DNA of 62,946 nucleotides, from assembly GCF_006539165.1 (NCBI RefSeq), contig NZ_BJMM01000042.1, positions 1 to 62,946 of the forward strand, in the 5' to 3' direction. The notes below the pieces were generated by a model. It was not told the origin of the DNA. It did not search any database and saw only the letters and a program-made list of their open reading frames with translations. This DNA comes from Streptomyces cacaoi. GTDB lineage: Bacteria; Actinomycetota; Actinomycetes; Streptomycetales; Streptomycetaceae. Position numbers and translations under genes: made by a program. Below, piece by piece: positions 62,163 through 62,946 of this stretch. Each line of letters opens with the position of its first letter. The stretch's first letter is position 1.

Positions 62163-62946
62163 ATGCCTGGACGAACTGACGGCTGTGACAGCCGCGATGG
62201 CCGAGATGGCCGAGATGGCCGAGATGGCCGCGACGGCCGAGGTGGCCGCGACGGCGGCGATGTTCCCGACGGCCTGTCCGGTCGGGACGGCTGCGGCGCG
62301 GGCGGTGGCACGGCACAGCACATGGCGGGATGGCGCGCCGCCTCGTACGGCCCGCGCAGCGACGGGGCCGACGACCACGGGGCCCCGGGCGGCAGCAAGT
62401 CCCGGGCTGGCGGCGGCTCTTCGGGGGACGAGACGGTCGCGTACGACGCCCGCGCCGTGACCGGTACCGGCCGCGCGTCGGCGCCCCGGGCCGCTGCCGC
62501 GCCGCCGTCCACCGCGATGGGCCCGGTCACCTGGGGCACGGCCCGCGCCCGCACCGCCCCGGACACCACCGAGCCGACGCCCTCCCCGCCCTCTCCACCC
62601 TCTCCGTCCTCTCCTGAGTCCACGTCCGCTGCGGGACCCTCGGCGCGCCCGGCGCCCGCGGACACGGACACACACCCGGACGCGACGGAGACAGCCGTAC
62701 TGCCGAGCGTCCCGGGTGCGGGTGCTGGTGCCGAGGCCGATATCGGCGCGGGCGTGCGTCCGGATGTGGCGGAGACGGCTCCCCTGCCGAGCCTGGCGCG
62801 CACGGATGTGCTGCCCCGCGCGGAGGCCGCCGCCGGGCCGGTCGCCGGAGCCGCCGCCGAGACGAGTGTGCTGCCCGGTGTGGGGGAGACGGCTGGTCCG
62901 GGTGTGGGGGCCGCCGCCGAGACGAGTGTGCTGCCCGGTGTGGGGG
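62163..62946 (+). CDS. Repeat-rich protein with ETxVLP motifs, truncated by the window edge
   Basis: The only frame open to the right edge starts at ATG 62163 (stop TGA at 62145-62147 just before) and gives at least 261 residues. GGGAG lies only 2 nt upstream, so the start is uncertain. It begins with an R-D-G repeat, continues with a Gly/Ser/Pro-rich disordered part, and then has T-x-V-L-P-type motifs at Thr177, 205, 214, 234 and 254, plus E-T-V-A-Y-D at 90-95. The same T-x-V-L/M-P motif recurs in the PkaA linker. It may be the disordered N-terminal part of a larger signalling or membrane protein; the domain that would identify it lies outside the window. Confidence 0.6.
   Translation, partial: MPGRTDGCDSRDGRDGRDGRDGRDGRGGRDGGDVPDGLSGRDGCGAGGGTAQHMAGWRAASYGPRSDGADDHGAPGGSKSRAGGGSSGDETVAYDARAVTGTGRASAPRAAAAPPSTAMGPVTWGTARARTAPDTTEPTPSPPSPPSPSSPESTSAAGPSARPAPADTDTHPDATETAVLPSVPGAGAGAEADIGAGVRPDVAETAPLPSLARTDVLPRAEAAAGPVAGAAAETSVLPGVGETAGPGVGAAAETSVLPGVG
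62196..62231 (+). repeat. 9-bp tandem repeat (GATGGCCGA)
   Basis: Three exact copies and a fourth with one change encode Asp-Gly-Arg triplets at the start of the right-edge protein. Degenerate copies continue to about 62255. Confidence 0.85.
62851..62946 (+). repeat. 60-bp period repeat cut by the right edge
   Basis: The 36 bases at 62851-62886 are identical to 62911-62946, giving a 60 bp (20-residue) period with an E-T-S-V-L-P motif in each unit. The array probably continues beyond the window. Confidence 0.8.

Noticed and set aside
62185..62617. Two short plus-strand frames near the right edge
   Set aside because: They end inside the window in other phases; the frame from 62163 stays open to the edge and carries consistent repeat motifs.

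Overview
The window is about 63 kb of very GC-rich actinobacterial chromosome, almost certainly from Streptomyces. The evidence is the codon bias with G or C in third positions, the gene string pkaA-pkaB-prfB-ftsE-ftsX-S41 protease-smpB-ssrA, twin PkaA/PkaB-type kinases, a LAETG (class E sortase) wall protein and GTG/ATG starts with purine-rich Shine-Dalgarno sites. Both ends are cut inside genes. No insertion sequence, CRISPR array, tRNA gene or rRNA gene was seen.

Positions 1-31951 form an envelope glycopolymer region. It holds GT4, GT2, GT-C and TagF-like transferases, an O-acyltransferase and a methyltransferase. Three genes (8564-11792) look like the WbpD/WbpE/WbpB steps towards a UDP-2,3-diacetamido-2,3-dideoxy-glucuronic acid, and a nucleotide-sugar 6-dehydrogenase at 19343 supplies the likely WbpA step. 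A second module (26971-31951) contains homologues of mycobacterial DprE1, DprE2, UbiA-type DPPR synthase, a PAP2 phosphatase and a GtrA protein, which together make polyprenyl-phospho-arabinose. An AftB-like GT-C enzyme (6322-8286) is a plausible user of that donor. Two GT2-TagF fusion proteins lie downstream of dprE2 on the same strand. The region reads as machinery for a wall polymer combining polyol-phosphate, a diacetamido uronic acid and lipid-linked pentose. That combination is inferred, not shown.

Positions 31944-35868 (minus strand) encode a sugar ABC importer: a lipoprotein and two permeases with no ATPase, so a shared MsiK-type ATPase is likely. One permease carries an inserted beta-sandwich-like domain. 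At 36201-40805 is a 1534-residue FHA-FtsK protein with a very large low-complexity insertion. Divergent from it are two Ser/Thr kinases, then prfB, a LAETG surface protein, a 64-residue zinc-ribbon membrane protein, ftsE, ftsX, an S41 protease, smpB and ssrA. This block covers signalling, division and ribosome rescue.

Positions 52377-62946 are accessory: a GPP34 protein, an MpaB-type oxygenase, LysR and TetR regulators, a MOSC protein, an SDR with a divergent TetR repressor and two palindromic operators, an erythromycin-esterase-type protein followed by a triplicated 43-44 bp repeat, an MFS exporter whose ribosome-binding site lies in a hairpin, and a truncated repeat protein running off the right edge. 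The repeats of that last protein share a T-x-V-L-P motif with the PkaA linker.
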